64,000 nt of DNA from NCBI GenBank assembly GCA_034336665.1, contig CM067592.1, positions 38,939,889 to 39,003,888 on the forward strand. The letters are read 5' to 3'. The DNA is from Luscinia megarhynchos. Its lineage: Eukaryota > Chordata > Aves > Passeriformes > Turdidae. The notes under the pieces were generated by a model, which was not told the DNA's origin, searched no databases, and saw only the letters and a list, made by a program, of their open reading frames with translations. The position numbers were made by a program, and so were the translations under genes. Positions 39,643 through 55,991 of this stretch are shown here, piece after piece (position 1 is the stretch's first letter; each line of letters begins with the position of its first letter).

Positions 39643-41431
39643 TATGGTAACTTAGAGATAAGTACTAGTCAGAAAAACTAAATAAAATAATTTTTATCTA
39701 ATTATAATTTTTAAGGATGTTATTAGAGTATCAAAAACAGATAGCTGGAAATACAAATTTAAATTTTGGTTCCTTTGTATGTTTTGGATGCTGTTTTCTA
39801 CAGTTGTGGGTTTTTTTGTCGTTGATGGACATACACACAAAATACAAATACATTTAAACATTACACTGAACATAAAAATGAAGACAAGCAGTTTGGATAT
39901 TCAACTCATTGTCACACTCCCAAAATTACAAAGAAACAAAAAGAAAAACAGGTAACTGCAAAGTTTGTAGTATTTAATTGACAGTGTGGACTGTAGGCTT
40001 TTGATTCTGAAACTGACCTCCAAGAATAAAATCAGGGAATGATTCCTCCCTCCCAGCTGTCTGAAAATAGAGCCCCATGAATGTCAAAGACAAGGCAGTG
40101 CAGTAAGAAATGTGGGCATCTGCCTTCCCTGCCTCTGGTGGGAAAAGGGAATACCAGTCATGAGGAAACTGGGAACAAAGCAAATATAGAGGATTCATCC
40201 TGTCAGAATGCATCTTGAGATGAAGAACTGATCAATGATGTTTGCTTAATGTGGTGAATAAGGAGTGACTGAGGAAAACAGGAACAGCTGTTCACGGACA
40301 CACAAGGATAAATCAGACACTACACTGTACCTTAGAGAGTTATACACACTTAGAAAAATTGTCATCTTTCTGCCATGATTCTTTAGTCTCTTTTAGTCTC
40401 ACAGGACACTAGAATATTTCTTTTTAAGAGCCTGTGCCAATCTGAAGTGTGCTTATTGTGAAAAAGCTGTAGAAGTCAAAGTCAGGAGCTGACATGGTGA
40501 GATTAGGTAAGCTGCTCAAGTCAACATCAAAATCTTACTAAAAGGTTTCAAAGTCAAGTTCTCAATACTTAGGGCAAACCTAGCCCCATCCAGTTAAAAT
40601 TTAGCTTATTCACATATTCTTTTAAACAGTTATAACTGTGTAAAAATAATTTTTTGTTAAACAAAACAAGAAAACCCATCATTTTGGCTGGAAAGCAATT
40701 AAAATAAAAGGGGCTAGGTAAAGTAAAGTAGTAAAGGGGACAGCCACAAATCCAGCAATAATGAATTCCAAAAAGTTATTTAAATGTAAGCTCAGTTGAA
40801 AGGACATACCAATATACCATATACCATATATAGATAACATCAACTGCTTTGATTAAAAGTAGACCAAAACCAAACTTTGACAGCTATGTGTAGTTATACA
40901 CATGTTCAGATTCAAAGTACTGTTTGCAGAAGGGGAGCAGGGTGTCCAAATGTGAGGCTGCAAGAATCCCTCTGGTTGCATTTGTATTCTCCAAAAGATC
41001 ACCTTGATTGAAAGATGAAGTTTAATATTTATATTGCTCCCAACAAAGGCCAGATATAAATTAATTTTTTTCAGAAGGCTATCAGAGAAAGTCAGCAAAT
41101 TTCTCATAAACTTAACTTATTTCTCATTTTTTAAGTATCCTTGAGGCTGCAACTGCAGTGAAAATAAAGCTGCTCACCAAAAATGAACTAGTATGACATT
41201 GTCTCCATATGGAACACATCCCCATTTATGCAAAGCATAACAGGAATGCTGTGTTAGCTTCACAGCCTGAATCCTGCTATAATTCTAATTTTTATGCCTA
41301 ATTATTTGCCCAATATCCTGAGCTAAGGAGTCACCTTCATTTTGTTGTGCATGTTTACATTAAATTCATGAACTACAGAGACTTCTCATTTGATAACTTG
41401 TGTTTCAATATAATGAGCATGCATACAGTCA

Positions 41432-43912
<2,481 letters not shown>

Positions 43913-46473
43913 TTAGCAAGAAAAGCAAAATCCTGGACAAGAAATATAAAGTGAAGGAAGTCATCAAGGTCATTGGTAAAGATGTCAATGTAAATTAAAG
44001 AAATTAAAATAATTTCTTCCCTGGTACTCCTCCTGCTTATAAACAAAAAGTCTAAATTATGTAATAAGCTCATGAGAACAGAAACTAAGTGTAATATTAA
44101 AGCAACATTACAGCAGGTTTCTTTCTGTTCTTGTAAAAAAAAAAATTACTTAACAAATAAATCTGCCATGACACTTGATATCTATTTCTTATTCCAAAAT
44201 CATGTTTACCTTCTATCCCAGAAGGAGTTCAGTGTGCCAGTCCCAATACAAGTAACTACTTGTAAAGCCAGTTTCCATTCTGGTAATATGACTAAGATCC
44301 TGAAGAGTTTTGATTACTTTCTTCTAGATATACAATGGTTGACTGAAAAAATAATTTTCCTGGAGCTTCTTAGTGTTTAAGACTGCAGCATTATATCAAA
44401 GTATAAAATAATTATGACATGAAAAAAAAGAAATTATCTTTTTTTTATAAGTGCAGCTGAAAATGTATTGAAATAGATTGGCACACTTCAACCAATTATT
44501 AACTAGCTCTTCACCTTAGAAATTAGTTAACATTCTAACTGCACTGTGTGTATGTCTCTTATAAAGATCAGAAAGTGTAAAATTACTTTTCTGTTGACAT
44601 TAGCCACAGGAAAAAAAAACCAAACTAAAACTACATGACTGCTAACATTCATAGGATCTTAAAATACCTTTTAATTCATTCAAGAAATGTTAGGAGAATA
44701 TTAAATTAGGACTGCAGAAAGTCCAGCATTTCACACATCTGCCCTATAAATAATTCAGGGTCTTTGCACATTCCCCGCTCATGGCACTCAAAGAATTTTA
44801 TCTTTCTTTCATGTTTATAAACAAGGATAAGTGGTTTTCAGAGAAGGGATTTAAAAAAAGAAGTAGCAGGTGAAGTATAGGTAAAGTAAATAAACTGATA
44901 GATGTCACCTGTTTTCAAGGCAATCTGTGACAGTTTTTGGCAGTGAAAAAGCTGATCTTGTATCTATTTTCTCACTTACAAAATATATTCCTAGGACTAG
45001 TCAGCAGACTATGCATGTTTCAATGAATTCTGCTTTGGAACCTGAAGATAAAAATTAGGCACCAAGGTTACAATTATTTTGATTTTCAATACTCTGTTTG
45101 ACAGTATTATATAAGTAAGCATACTAATATTTTTTAGGTAAATGCTCTATTTTGTTTTCTTTAGGTATAAATCATCAGTTATTATAAATACAAATCTCCA
45201 GCAAAACTGCCATTCAAGACCTTCAGTGCAGTCACTGACAGCTGCTCTGCTTTTATTTCAGTCACATTTTGTATCTCATGCCTTTTTGATAAAGATGTTT
45301 TCCAAAAATTGTGTTTTACATGGTTTTTACTTCTATTGACTCCGAGTCCTTACTACTTAATCTTCCTAATATTGTTCACAAAATTGAAAAAAAAAATTCA
45401 ATGAAAATTATGATGATTGAACCAACCTTAATGAAACTGAAAACAAGTTAGGAGTATAATTTAACTCTTTCAACATTAAATTCAAATATTTTAGCATTAA
45501 CTTCTTTCCTCTGCTTCAGCATGTATAATAGAAAGTAGCCACTAGCTACATCAAAGTAAATGTATGACTACATTATACGCTGTGACCCTACCCCAAAGCA
45601 AGATTTAAAACACAGCTTTCTTTGAACAAGCTAATCTAAAAAATATCTCATATTTGAAACAGCATTTCTGATACTTCATCTATAAAAAGTAATTTTGGAT
45701 TAAATCACCATGTCTGCTAAAACAAGAAAAGCAACAGCTGATTAAGCATTTACCACAATTTCTTGATAATATGCTTTTAAGTGTATGGCTTCTGAAAATG
45801 ATATAATATTTTAAATCAAGGCAGCAGCCTATTAATAACTACAAACTAATATTGAGAAGAGAATACTGATCTGGAATATGAATGTAGTTGGAATAAAGAA
45901 AGGGAAAAATAAGAACTTTGTATGACAATTTTCAGCTAGGCACATTTTTTTATAAACTATCTCTTTATCATGGTTCTAAATTATGGATAAAAGATCCTTT
46001 AAAAGAACCCAAATAACTCCTGCATTTTAATGCTATTATTTCTTCCTTCTTCAGTTTATTAAAAAAAAAAAAGAGAGAAAAAAAATTATTTCAAAACTGT
46101 ATAGTTACCCTAATTTTTATTTTTGACTTTTTCTTTTTAATAATATAAACCCATTCAATCCTTTTTTGTATGCCACTGACAGGACAAAAATGCAAAAGCT
46201 CCTGGTAGGTGCTCTTTTTTCCTGGAAGAAAACTGTATGTTTCTGTGTAGGGCTCAATGTAATTAGGGCAGACTCATCTGGTACTCTCTCCTCAGAGACT
46301 AAATATGCTAACCTTGTAAGGTATTTAAATGACACTGTGTCCTTTAAAGTGATTTTGTGAATGGCTTATATCTAATTAGGAGTTATTAAACGAATATATA
46401 TTGATAAAGGAGCTCAGAGAAAAGATATTAGGGAGAAATATATGACAGGAATTGTTTGCATGCATAAGAGATA

Positions 46474-46527
46474 TAAGAGTTAAGTGTTCTGGCACTTATA
46501 TACTCTAAATAATGCTGGATTTCCATA
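46474..46527 (+). repeat. 54-bp direct repeat, copy 1
   Basis: Shares 31 identical bases at its start with copy 2, then differs at only a few positions (TACTCTAAATAATGCTGG here). No known family was recognised. Confidence 0.9.
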
Positions 46528-47751
46528 CAGCAATATAAAGATATCATGTAGTGAAATGGCTAAATGAAGGATCATGGGAAGACTGATGACTGCAAACAGT
46601 CGTAACAACTTAAGACTAGGATAAGAAATTAGAAAGTTTATCAAACTGAGAAAATTGAAAACAGGAAAATGGTATGGCATTTGTTTGTATAGAAGGAATA
46701 AAAAGTTAATAATTCATATTCAGAAAAATGAATTATTAACTAACCATCTCTCCATGCAGACTGTAAATCTCATAAAGAACACTCTTCACACATTAAATGT
46801 GCATATATGAGGCAAATAATGGCTTAAATAGAATTGTTTTCTGTTTATTTGCTATGGCATATAAATCCAGATTTCTATGCAAAGAGTAAATTATAATTTT
46901 TTTCATGCACTTTGAATGTGTAAAACTACTGTAAAACTACTATATTTAGTTGTCATATTACAAAAGCCATCAATAACTCCGGAATTTGGGCCATGCTTCA
47001 TGACGTGGAACTGGAGATATAAACGCATAAAGACTCCAAGACAAAGAAGGGATTTGTTTGTGCTTACCTGCAGGGAGATATTTACTATCAGGAACATAGT
47101 GGCAAAAATGATCATTAGCTTAGGGCATTCGAAGACAACTATAAATCATGGTAGGAAGAAAGCATTTTTTCTCAAACAGTAAGGTGCACAGGATGACACA
47201 AACTACCTATTAAAAATTGTTTAAAACATGTAAGCAGTTTTAATTTTGCCAAATATATGTGCTTTATCACCTGGGATTTATGGTGAGATGTAGAATTAGT
47301 TTTATAAAGAGAGACATGAAGCTTGGTCCAAATAATGAGCTGCAGATATTGAATTCAATGAGACTGTGTGAGGAAATGAGAAAGAAACATTCCCACAAGC
47401 AAGATAGCACGATATCAGTCTATTTTGAAAAAAAATACATAATGAAGGTAGTGAAATTTATTTAAATAGATGGATTAAACTTCTATTTTGAAAAATTAGG
47501 AAAACATATGATAAGCATGCTGGGAACTGAAAACTAAATCTGGCAGAGCCAACGAAAGAAAGATAAAATGGTCAAAATAGAAGCAGAGGCATAAATTAAC
47601 ACTAGTAAATATTAGAGAAAACAAAACCAACCAACCAAAATTTTCCCATAAATATGTTGTTTTCCTTTTGTATAACTGATCTTGAGAAAATATACATAAT
47701 TTAAAGTATGAAAGTAATATAAGCTGAAGTCAAAAAACCGTGAGAAAGTAG

Positions 47752-47805
47752 TAAGAGTTAAGTGTTCTGGCACTTATATACTGTAAATAATGCTCAATTT
47801 CTATA
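47752..47805 (+). repeat. 54-bp direct repeat, copy 2
   Basis: Second copy of the 46474-46527 sequence, same orientation, 1,278 bp further on (TACTGTAAATAATGCTCA here). The flanks of the two copies do not match each other. Confidence 0.9.
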
Positions 47806-48594
47806 TACTGAGATTTACATACTGGCTTTAAACATCATTTATTATTTATACACTTACCATCTTTTAAAACCTACACGTACAAACTTACATCTTTTGGTCA
47901 TTCAAAATTGAAAATGGCTGGAATCACTACACTAAAAAGACGGTACCATTTTCCTTTAAAAAATTTCGCAAGATATGTCTGTGTTCATGGAGGAGGAGAT
48001 GGCTTCTAAACTGTAATGCTGAGAGGAGCATTTTAGGATGTCCACAGTTACTGTGAACATTGGAATATTCATGGTAAATCAGACAGAAATTGGTATCAAC
48101 TATATTGTGATCCAATTGAGTGATACTTTTCACTCATAATCTTGCTTAGATATCCTTTAATGTGCTTGACTAAAGAATATGCAGATTCCCACATTGGATT
48201 ATTTTGGCCCAATTCTCTTCCTGATTTTGTATTTATATAAGCAAGAAAACAAACAGCCTAATAGAAGTAAGTTCAATTCCAGAGTTGAAAAAACAGCAAT
48301 GATGCAGTGCTTTAGAAGCTGGAAGAAAGTGCCATGAGGTCCATTAAAGAAGCGAGGAAGGAGATAGTTATGACTGAAAAGTAAGAAATAAGTCAAAGGC
48401 AGTACTATGAAAGAAAGGCATAAAGAAGCATCAATGTATGTGTTATTCCAAATATAAGGCCCTAGTAAGCCATACAGTAAATTTTTGACTGAGGGCAAAC
48501 TGTGTTTTGGCACATTTCTATCACACTTAGTGCCTACTGCAAAATCAGAATTAGCTCAGTAAGGGATAACTTAGAACAATTATAGATACATAAG

Positions 48595-48656
48595 ATACAT
48601 ACATATATACATATATACATATATACATTTATACATATATACATATATATATGTAC

Positions 48657-48687
<31 letters not shown>
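48595..48687. repeat. ACATAT-type repeat
   Basis: ATACATAT units merging into an AT run. Confidence 0.93.
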
Positions 48688-49910
48688 AACAGCTTGTGTT
48701 TTTAATGTATGATAGGTGTAAAAACATTAGTGAGAATACACACTACAAACACAATTGAAAGGATCACATTGCAGGCAGAACTTTTACCCTTGTCTCGGAC
48801 ATTTCTCTCCTTAAACTTTTATGAAAAATCAGGTAAATAGCTAGTATTTTTTTCATCTTTCATCTAAGAGGAGTAGTGACTGTTTCCAAAATAAGAACCT
48901 GGATAGCTGTACACTGTGTTATCTCTAGGCATGGATAGCAGGTCACAGAACTAGAGGTGTGTGACTGATCCTGGAACAGACTATTGTCTTGAAGCAGATC
49001 TCTGCCTACAGTATTTTCTCAAAAGATAAAAATTTTGAAAAGTCTTATAATTCAAAAGACAGACTTTTGAAATCAAAAGGCATGTTATAAAGACTAGAAA
49101 TATAGAAAGTGAGGGACAATTATTCAAGAGCACATCATTCCTCTCACCCTGCTGTGTTCTTTCAGTACAGCCTTTCACCTGGATCCAAGTAAAACACTTC
49201 TGGATTAAAGACAGCTTAGCTGTTTGTTACTGCATTCTCTGGAGTCCACAGGAAAAAAACTTCTCCTTCCATTGACTGTTTGTGTGTTTTCTCCCTCTCA
49301 TCTGAGCAAGCTCTGTTGCTCTGCAACCCCGTCTGCTTTCACTACACTGAAGTCCAACAATGTCTTTCCATAGAGCATTTCTATTTCTGGGAACGCATAC
49401 AGTTTTTCTTCTTTGAGTAGGGACTTTCTTTATGGGGAGGGACACTTACCTAGCCATTTTTTTTTATAGAAAGATACTAATCACAAGTTATGACAATAGT
49501 TCTGACCACGGTCTAAAAGATGATTGCTCACTCACCGTGATGGACACTATCTACTGTGTTTCTGGATAGGTAGAATACAGGAAACAACAGTATCATGCAA
49601 GAAACATAGTCTTTTAAAGGGTGGATGGGATTACAGGTTGCAGTAGCAGATTTGTATGTGCAGTTTACTTGAAAAGAAAGTAAGATATCTAAAATTTGTC
49701 AGAAACATAAAATAATTTTCGTAAATTTTATTTGCAGTAAAAGGAAGTCTACTTGCTATATGCTATGTATTCTGAATTTATTCTGGACTTCTGAATTCTT
49801 ACAAAAGAAACAGTATTTCATTTTGTAAGTGTTCTGTTCTTTGTCATCAAGTCACTATTAAAAACAAAACATAGACAAAAATAAATGAATGAGTAAACAT
49901 CATTTTCTCA

Positions 49911-50159
<249 letters not shown>

Positions 50160-51872
50160 TTATAGGCTCCATAAGTTTTAAGCTTTGTGGTTGGAGGACT
50201 TCAGCCAGAAGCTCTTTTCATAAGCCATGGTTGTATGACTTAAAGAAATAATTCTCTGCAGTCTTACTGCTTTTAAAGCATATGCAAAACATCACTAACA
50301 ATTTTGTGAAAAGATAACCTAAACACAAGTTCCAGAACAATGAGTGGAATCAATCATCAATAGGTTGACCGAGAGATCTTAGTCCCAGAATGTAAGGTTA
50401 CAATACAAGGTCTCATGATTTGAACAAGTTTTAAATCACAAGTGAAATCAAATAAGAAAAAAAACCAGTTACTACATACAGCGATTTTACTCTACTAGTT
50501 GTTAAAAATATTTTGTAAAGTTCTGAAACTTCTTGTTGCAGACCATCAATGAATCAACAAGGAGAGAATGCTGCATTGAACCTGCTAGTCATGGACAAAG
50601 AAGAAATGGTTGAAAATGTAAAGGTCAAGGACAGTCTTGGTTACAGCAAACTTAAAGATGAAGTTTGGAGTTTATGAGCCACAGGGGAGACAGCAAGAAA
50701 TAAAACCTCAGAATTATAACTCTGGACTTCAGAAAAGCCAAATTTTTTCTGTTCAGGATCTGTTTTGAGGACACCATTGGAAGTGGCCTTGGAGAGCAAA
50801 AGGGATGGATAGCTTTCAACAAAAAAGCTCTTTAGAGCAAAAGAGAAGTCTATAGCAATATTAAAATAGTTAAGCAAGTGTGGCATAAGGCCTGCAAACA
50901 TAAGCATGGAGCTCCCAAGTGAGTTCAAATACAAAAAGAAAGAACACAAAATGTGGTAGGAGGGGCCTACATAGAGGGGAATACAAAGACATTAAATGCA
51001 TGTCTAGGAATGCAGTTAGGAAACCAAGAGGTATAAAACCTGCCAAGGAAGTTGAAGTGCAACAAAAGGGTTTCTGCAGATAAAACAGTAAGAAAAGGAA
51101 GGCTAAAGAGATTATGGATATTATCCATATATTCCATGGGGCATGGGACTTCGGGACAAGGGTCTAGAGAAGAATTGTTTTCTTCTAGGTCTTTTTCTTC
51201 ACTAGTAAAACTGATCCTCAGTATTCCCACATTCTAGCAGAGTATGAAAAAAAGAATGTAGTGCCCACAGTAAAGGAACAATGAGTCCAAGGTGCACCTG
51301 AGGTGCTGCAGGAGCTGGTCAATTCCACTTTAGCAATTGGCATTGTCATTGTGAATTCATTAACATTTGAATTCTCAAAGGGTCTCTGCAATATGCTGAA
51401 CTCCTTGATAATTAGAAAAGGCAGATGTTACACCCATCTTCAAGAAACTAGAGGGCCGTTAGTCTTACTGCCTGGAAAAGTCACAGAACAAAACTTCTTA
51501 AAACCATCTCTAAACATGAGGAGAAGAAGTTAACTGGCTAATTTGAGCATCAAGGTTAAATCATTCCTGACTGAGATCTTTGTTTCCTTTGCTTAAGTGA
51601 TGAGCACTACAGATAAAGGAAGAGCACTGAGCATTGCATACCATCACTTTAGCAAAGGCTTGAAACTTTTCTACAGTCTCCCTATAACCAGATTCATGAT
51701 ACATATGGGTGGGATTAGCAGGCAGTTGATGCTGCAAAGTCCAGCTGATGATCACTGAGCAGAAGATTCTTCAGAGATCAGTAGTGACATCTATAATGTC
51801 TAGATTAATGACCTGGATGGTGAGACAGTGGGCACTTTCAGCAAGCCTGTAACTGATACCAAACCAGGGGCA

Positions 51873-51877
51873 GGGAC
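51873..51877. repeat. Left target-site duplication (GGGAC) of the solo LTR
   Basis: Five bases identical to 52524-52528, directly outside the TG end of the LTR. Confidence 0.85.
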
Positions 51878-52008
51878 TGTCACTGTCTGGGGGTCTCTTT
51901 GTGGCCGAGACCACTCAGATGGACATAGGAGGGTGGTTCAGGGCGCAGGAAGTCCTTGAAGCAACCGAAGAGAAACCGCAGGAGACAGTCGTCCGGGCTC
52001 AAGGTCTG

Positions 52009-52014
52009 TTTATT
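52009..52014 (-). terminator. Poly(A) signal of the solo LTR
   Basis: AATAAA on the minus strand, in sense with CNTNAP4, about 95 nt after the LTR TATA box. Confidence 0.75.
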
Positions 52015-52108
52015 ATTTGTTATCTATAAAGTGTTCTTTGCTCGCGAGCAGCAGTCTGGTCACCACCGTGTCCAGGACAAAAGTCTGCCCAAGGAGGGCC
52101 GAACTTAT

Positions 52109-52116
52109 CTTTTATA
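52109..52116 (-). promoter_or_regulatory. TATA box of the solo LTR
   Basis: Minus strand TATAAAAG in the middle of the LTR, correctly placed upstream of the R region. It points the same way as CNTNAP4. Activity cannot be told from sequence. Confidence 0.7.
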
Positions 52117-52523
52117 CTCTATACTACGTATTTTATGTTTACAATAATATTACAATACTACAAAGTTTTATTACAATGTCTAGTTTTGTCCCCAACCAAT
52201 CTGTGATTCCCAGCATCCCACACCAACATGGAGGGTAAGAAGAAGAAGAAGAAAAAAGACACCACACCCCAAATTCTCCATCTTGGCTTTGTGACTGATA
52301 ATATAAACAATTCTAAAAACCACATTTTCTACATGTTAAACATATAATTCAGACCCTAGTTACTCTCAAAGGTCGCATTTCTCCTCTGCAGGAAAGCAGA
52401 TGTCCCTGATGAGCTGAATCCAGCTCTCTGACCCCCCTGGCCTCACTCGGGGGTCTCTCAGGGGTTGGACAGGGGGGTCTCCGCTCTCCTGGAAGGTCCA
52501 GAGGGACTCCCTGGACCCCCACA

Positions 52524-52528
52524 GGGAC
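52524..52528. repeat. Right target-site duplication (GGGAC) of the solo LTR
   Basis: Five bases identical to 51873-51877, directly outside the CA end of the LTR. Confidence 0.85.
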
Positions 52529-54068
52529 AAAGTGTTTGAGATCAGGGCTGCAACTCAAAGTGGCCTGGATAGGAATGACATGAAATTCATTAAGAACAAG
52601 ATCAAGATTTTTGATCTGAGATGGAACAAGTAAATGCAATAATCAAAACTGGAGGATAACTGTCCAGAGAAAGGCCTAAGATCTTAGTGACCATCAAGTG
52701 GAATATAAGCTGGGGATGTTCTCTTGCAGCACAGAAAGCAAATATCATTCTGGGATGTACTATCTAGAGCATGGTCAGCAAGCCATGTGGCTCTCCCTGC
52801 TATGTGGCACTTGTGAGGCCATATCCGGAGTGCTGTAGCTCTGGACTCCCCAGTACAAGGAGGATATGATTTTCCTAGGGTGAGACCAGAGGAGGCCTCC
52901 AAGACAGCTGGAAGGTGAATGCAGTTATAAGGAGAGGCTGAGAGATCTGAGTCTACTTAGTCTGAAGAAGAGAAGATAAAGCTATCTGATAAGATAGCAC
53001 AGAGAAGATGGAGCAAGACTACTTCCAGCAGTGCATGGTGACAGGATAATAGGCAAAAACTAAAAACCTGTGAATTTGGATCATAAGGCATAAGACACAA
53101 GCAGCAAGTGTTTTCACTGTGACAGTGGTCCATATGAGAACAGTTTGCCCCAAGAAGTTATAAGATTTCCATCTCTGCAGCTGTACAAAGCCTGAGTGGT
53201 CACATCCCTATACATCTTGATCTAATCAGACTTGTTTAAAATGGACACTGAGACTACAGACCATCTGGATGTCCACACTCTGTAAGAATCTAATATTGTG
53301 GTTTATCTATTTTCTTACTGATCCAGAAATGCCTTGTTCACTGATGCCAAACAAGTAAACACTTGTGGTAAATAATTAACTTGCTTTAATCCTCATTTGA
53401 TTTAAACCATGTCCATCGAGCAGTTTTTCCCAGTTATTCCAAGGGTTATTATTGTTTCTGAAATGGTCAAGGGCCATCCTTTCATCTTAGTCAAACAACA
53501 CTACATTTTGATTCACAGCATTTGAAGACCTTCTTGTTTCAAGATGTTAGGAAGCAGTGAGTTTTAATACACTTTTCTACTCCACAGAGCTAATGGGTAC
53601 TTTTGAAATCCTGCAAAGACAATGGAGAGGCTTAGGACACAGGAAAGCAAAATGACAGTGGAAACTACTAAATATATTCCAGTGAGTGTTCAAAAATATA
53701 AATAGTATAGATATATTTTTGAGAAATGTAGATTAGAAAGTTAATTTAAACTGAAATTTAACAAGTTAATAGACTTTCAGTGTGTATAACTCTGTGCAGA
53801 AACCAAACTTTTAAAAATTGTTATCATGTTTCTAAAGGCAAACATTTATCTGCTTGGTGTATTGCTTTAAGAACAACAAATAAGCGGACTTGCAAAAGTC
53901 AAAATAGGAGCACAGTAAGTTTTCAGCATCACACACAGTTAGAAAAATCAATACAAGTCTAACTGCATCCTTTACAGCATTCTGCAGTTGAATGGTAACA
54001 TAAATGCTGTCATTTCTGGTGAAAAAGTTGATGTTCATTTGAGAATGAAATACTTTCAGTAGAGTTCG

Positions 54069-54120
54069 AATAAATAAATAAATAAATAAATGATAAATTT
54101 TTAATTAAATAAATAAATAA
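54069..54120. repeat. AAAT tetranucleotide repeat
   Basis: Two AAAT blocks separated by a short AT-rich spacer. Confidence 0.92.
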
Positions 54121-55991
54121 GTAAAGGCCAGAGAAAGCAGGAAAAGTTTACAATTTTTTAGGCATAGCTATTTCACAAAATTGTGTGTCTCAGATATTTT
54201 CTTGTTGTCTCTTTTTCAAAAATTGTCTTCTGTTAGAAGAAGAGACAAATTGACATTAATTTAATTGTGTTTCCTTACAATTGTAGGCTGTATATTAAGA
54301 TAAGAAGAGCTCCTTTAATCATTTTCCCTTGTATTTGCAGTGAGTTATTATTGTAAGAACTGGGAGAGGTTATAGACCCGTGATGATGGCATGACTAGAA
54401 AATGTGCTGACATAACACTAAAATATTTTCATGTTTATTACACATTTTCCTAGTTAAGCGTATACATTCCATGCATAATTTGTATTTATTAAAACAAGTA
54501 AACAAATCACCATGTCCCCAGGACATCTCCCCTGAAAGTCTGATACTCATATTTAAACAAACAGCACAAACATGGTAAATATTCATATAAACTTGGAAAG
54601 AAAGTAAAAATGCATTGTCTGCATTTTGAGAGTGGTATATAATATAAAAATTTAATAAAGAATTTTCTAAACTCTGAAACCAAATTCTAGGATTCTCTAA
54701 CTTTGTATGAGATGCATAAGCTGCAGATTTCAGTAATACAGCTGAGATCAGAGAACCTGAGGGGTAGATATGCAATTGGTACTTTCAGTGTTCCTGGATT
54801 TATTTTATCCTCTCCACACTGCAAAACAGAAGTAGAAGTGCCCTTGTACAACTTAATTCAATATGCTGTTTTTGTAACTATCCACATCCCTTCTGAACTG
54901 TTCATCTGTGCCATCAACCCTGCAATGATGAAAATTACCTAATCAGAGATCTGGGAACCTGAACCACCACAGAAGGGTGATTCAAGACTAATATTTTGCA
55001 TCTTTCTCTGATTTTGCTGATTATTGACCAGATCAAGTGGTATTTATAGCAGAGAAGGGTAGATGCCAGATATGAAAATTCATGTGAATGCTCATGTAAC
55101 AGTTACTTTATTAAGAATATGCCTGTGAATATGAAATTTATATAAAATCTATTATTTCAAGGCAAGTGATTTTTGGACAATGACTTGCTTAGTGTTTTGT
55201 ACACAACCTTTTCAGTTTTCTCAGAAATTTGAAAATTATTAATAAATAATTAATAATTTAATAGTTAAACCATTAGTGTTTCAAATAATTAAACCATTAG
55301 TGTTTAAAAGAGAAGAATTTAATTATTAGGCTAATAATGCACTCAGGTAATGTTTATCATTACTATTATGCAGTCTGTTCCCAAAAGAATTATATGAATA
55401 ATGGAACAACCTGTTCCATTCCATCAGTAACAATACATGTTACTAATGACATAATGTCTTGATGACAGGTGACTGTTGATATTCCCAAAGAAATTAAGAT
55501 ATATATACATATAGGTTTCTAGACATAAATTATACTCGTCAAACATAGAAAAAATATATAACTGTGATTTAAAAAAAGAGTTTATGTATCATACAAAGAG
55601 GGCATTTACACAGGTAAGCATACACTTAAGGTGAAAACTTGAAGTTGTTCCAGTGGAAGAATCTCCAAAATATTCATTTAGCAGAACAGTAAGTCTGCAG
55701 AAAGAGAAAGCTTACCGTGTCTGTCTGACTGCCAGCCAGACTATATTCAATTATCAGACAGGATACAGTTATGAAAATCTAAAAAGTGACCAAGGACTTA
55801 GGGCGGTGATTTATTCTACCCAACATGGTAAAATTCAAAGGAAACAAACTAAAAACATTGTAACAGTGCGTGAACAAGCTAGACAAAGAAGACTTGAAGC
55901 AAGCCAAACAATTCTTTCCATTTGATATGTCAGGAAAAATTGATGTGTAACTATTAGATATTGCCTATATAAACAAACAACGATATTTCAC

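Larger units (their letters stand above)
51878..52523 (-). mobile_element. ERV solo LTR with target-site duplication
   Basis: 646 bp. On the minus strand it begins TGTGGGGGTCC and ends GACAGTGACA, with TG...CA ends. It is flanked by GGGAC on both sides (51873-51877 and 52524-52528), and the CR1 sequence continues smoothly across if the LTR and one GGGAC are removed. A TATAAAAG box (plus 52109-52116) is followed about 95 bp later by AATAAA (plus 52009-52014), the normal U3-R-U5 order. No internal viral genes are present, so it is a solo LTR left by recombination. Confidence 0.9.
50560..53300 (+). mobile_element. Long CR1 LINE, interrupted by a solo LTR
   Basis: Plus-strand sequence resembles CR1 from the region between endonuclease and reverse transcriptase (GTCAAGGACAGTCTTGG, TCTGGACTTCAGAAAAGCC, GGCCTGCAAACATAAGCATG), through the reverse transcriptase (TTACACCCATCTTCAAGAAA, TTAATGACCTGGATGG), to the 3' region (GAGAGGCTGAGAGATCTGAG). 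Without the LTR it is about 2.1 kb, the longest element here. It is full of stops and indels. End points are approximate. Confidence 0.8.

Noticed and set aside
48199..48513. 104-codon minus-strand open frame with hydrophobic stretches
   Set aside because: No family motif, no splice partner, and not demanded by the CNTNAP4 frame; the hydrophobicity follows from T-rich sequence.
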